A DNA stretch of 32,800 nucleotides from Opitutus sp. (lineage in GTDB: Bacteria > Verrucomicrobiota > Verrucomicrobiia > Opitutales > Opitutaceae): contig PNJQ01000042.1 in NCBI GenBank assembly GCA_013821985.1, forward strand, positions 1 to 32,800. Direction: 5' to 3'. Made by a program: the position numbers and the translations under genes. The notes beneath the pieces are model-generated. The model saw only the letters and a list, made by a program, of their open reading frames with translations, was not told the DNA's origin and searched no databases. Positions 31,223-32,800 of this stretch are shown piece by piece; the stretch's first letter is position 1; the number at the start of each line of letters is the position of its first letter.

Positions 31223-32800
31223 TCAGGGCACCGTGAAATCCAGCATGCGCTTCATGCGATCGACGCGCAGGATCGTGACTTCGATCGACTGGCCAATCTC
31301 GAAGCGCCGCTTCGATTTGCGACCGACGAACGCGGTGCCCGAACCGTTGAGCAGGTAGAAATCGTCCTGCAGCGAGGAGATCGGCACCATGCCGAACGCG
31401 CCGGCGGCGGACAGTTCGACGAAGAAACCGTGGTTGCGCACGTCGGTGATGACGGCCTTGAAGCGCGTTTTCTTTTTCTTCTCGGCCTCGCGTTCGAAGA
31501 ATTCCGCGAGCTTCACCTTCACGGAATCGCGCTCCGCCTCGGTGCTGTTGATTTCGGTGAGCGAGAGATGTTCCGCGAGGCGCTCGGCGCCCGCGATGTT
31601 GTAGCCCGCGCTGTCCGCTCCGGCCGGGAAACCTTCATGCTTCACGAGGTAATGCTGGAGCACGCGATGGACCACCAAGTCGGAGTAGCGGCGGATCGGC
31701 GACGTGAAATGCGTGTAGTCGGATTTGTGCAGACCGTAGTGACCGTCGGGCGCGGCACGGTAGCATGCCTTGCGCATGCTGCGGAGAAGTTGCACGCGCA
31801 GCAGGTGGCCTTGCGGATGGTGCTTGAGCAACGCGAGGAGCTTCACGACTTCCTCGCGCTTGGAGAGATCGCCGACCTTGATGTTGTTCGCGAGGAGTTC
31901 GCGACGGAACTCGTCGAGGCGCTCCTCGTCGGGGTCGTCGTGCACGCGGTAGAGCGAGGGAAGTTTCTGCGTGCGCGTGAGGCGGGCGACGGCCTCGTTG
32001 GCGAGGAGCATGAACTCCTCGATCAACTGGTGGCTCTCGTCGTTCTCGATCTTCTCGATGCGGTCGGCGTAGCCCTCCTCATCGACGAAGATTTTCGTCT
32101 CCGGCATGTCGAGGTCGAGGCTGCCGTTGGCCATGCGCTCGCGACGGAGCTTGGAGGCGATGGACCACATCTGCCGCACCCAGCGTTGGAGGTCCGCAAG
32201 GTCGTTGTGCGAAAGCTCGCTGAGCAGGCGTCCGGTCGAGCCGGTCTGGTGTTTCGGCGGCACGGGCAGCTTGCGGATCTTGTCGAGGCTGTCCTCGAAC
32301 ATCAGCGCGTAGGCCTGTTTGTAGGTGAGACGCTTGCGGCTGCGAATGACGGTGTTCGCGAACTGCGTGCGCTTCAGCTTGCCGCTCGCGGAAAACGTGA
32401 AGATGGCGGCCTTCGTCAGGCGGTCCTGCGCCTCGACCAGCGAGCAGAGACCGTTGGAAAGTTTCTCGGGCAACATCGGCACGACCGAGCCGACGAGGTA
32501 GGTGGAGTTGCCGCGGTTCATCGCCTCGCGGTCGAGGGCCGTTCCGGCGCGGACATAAGTGCTGACGTCTGCGATGTGCACGCCGATGCGGACGTCGCCG
32601 CCCGGCAGTTGCTCGATCGAGAGTGCGTCGTCGAAGTCCTTCGCGTCGTCGGGATCGATCGTGAACGTCGGCACGTCGCGATAGTCGTTGCGGCCGTTCA
32701 TCTCGTGCGGGCTGACGTGTGGCGCGATGCCGGCGGCCTCGCGCACGACTTCGGGCGGGAACGTGGTCGAGAGATTGTATTTGTGATAGATCGCAGCGAG
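31223..32800 (-). CDS. rnr: Ribonuclease R (5' part beyond window)
   Basis: RNase R is a processive 3'-5' exoribonuclease that degrades structured RNA. The frame is open to the window edge; the GTG at 32746 is an internal Val codon, and upstream codons continue the family sequence (YHKYNLSTTFPPEVVREAAG). The RNB catalytic motif is FTIDPDDAKDFDDALS, followed by VHIADVSTYVRAGTALDREA, LCSLVEAQDRLTKA and the second catalytic region HYGLHKSDYTHFTSPIRRYS. A C-terminal S1 domain is present (VITDVRNHGFFVEL to RVDRMKRMLDFTV). The protein ends right after S1, without the long Lys-rich tail of E. coli RNase R. It precedes the response regulator gene by 69 bases on the same strand. Confidence 0.95.
   Translation of the reverse strand, partial: LAAIYHKYNLSTTFPPEVVREAAGIAPHVSPHEMNGRNDYRDVPTFTIDPDDAKDFDDALSIEQLPGGDVRIGVHIADVSTYVRAGTALDREAMNRGNSTYLVGSVVPMLPEKLSNGLCSLVEAQDRLTKAAIFTFSASGKLKRTQFANTVIRSRKRLTYKQAYALMFEDSLDKIRKLPVPPKHQTGSTGRLLSELSHNDLADLQRWVRQMWSIASKLRRERMANGSLDLDMPETKIFVDEEGYADRIEKIENDESHQLIEEFMLLANEAVARLTRTQKLPSLYRVHDDPDEERLDEFRRELLANNIKVGDLSKREEVVKLLALLKHHPQGHLLRVQLLRSMRKACYRAAPDGHYGLHKSDYTHFTSPIRRYSDLVVHRVLQHYLVKHEGFPAGADSAGYNIAGAERLAEHLSLTEINSTEAERDSVKVKLAEFFEREAEKKKKTRFKAVITDVRNHGFFVELSAAGAFGMVPISSLQDDFYLLNGSGTAFVGRKSKRRFEIGQSIEVTILRVDRMKRMLDFTVP

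Noticed and set aside
1-32800. CRISPR array, toxin-antitoxin pair, phage or defence genes
   Set aside because: No regularly spaced direct repeats and no protein with motifs of such systems were found; the repeats present are inverted and of unrelated families.

Overview
This is an ordinary, densely coded, high-GC stretch of bacterial chromosome with no prophage, CRISPR array, insertion sequence, rRNA or tRNA that I can see. The gene families and their style (two DUF5069-type proteins, a bacterial family B DNA polymerase, Tat-exported molybdenum hydroxylase, GC-rich intergenic palindromes, mostly weak or absent Shine-Dalgarno sites) suggest a member of the Verrucomicrobiota, probably Opitutaceae. 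That assignment is inference from memory of the families, not a search result.

Layout. 1-4194 (minus): a truncated exported oligopeptidase B-like S9 peptidase, a secreted unknown protein, then rsmA, a DUF5069 gene and trpC, which run trpC -> DUF5069 -> rsmA in a tightly coupled cluster. 4283-6004 (plus): mazG and a xerC-type recombinase. 6025-9963: a palindromic repeat, an amidase-signature hydrolase (minus) and, divergent from it with overlapping start codons, a three-gene ABC importer of the SsuB/TauB/ThiY type. 10046-12911: an FKBP lipoprotein isomerase, then argA and a membrane-anchored unknown gene on the minus strand. 12912-15810: a repeat-bearing intergenic region, proS, clpS and a DUF2017-like gene overlapping clpS. 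15811-16327: no protein gene; it holds an inverted repeat and what I read as a 6S RNA gene with its own promoter. 16328-20303 (plus): a small four-helix membrane protein, a family B DNA polymerase and a polytopic membrane protein. 20326-23042 (minus): a two-subunit molybdenum hydroxylase (iorAB type). 23157-25798: a second DUF5069-like protein, a Tat-exported LysM amidase and a CPA1 antiporter. 25915-31153 (minus): a two-component system whose sigma54 response regulator and sensor kinase genes enclose a predicted outer-membrane protein and a helical secreted protein. 31223-32800 (minus): RNase R, running off the end.

The most interesting items are the unannotated 6S RNA (16110-16285), the envelope-linked two-component cluster with a strong sigma54-type promoter match that collides with a perfect ribosome binding site, several families of intergenic palindromes (one supplies the C-terminus of the amidase), and the zero-gap divergent start CATG between the amidase and the ABC importer. 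I found no convincing wholly new biological system; the two-component cluster is the best candidate for unexplored biology.
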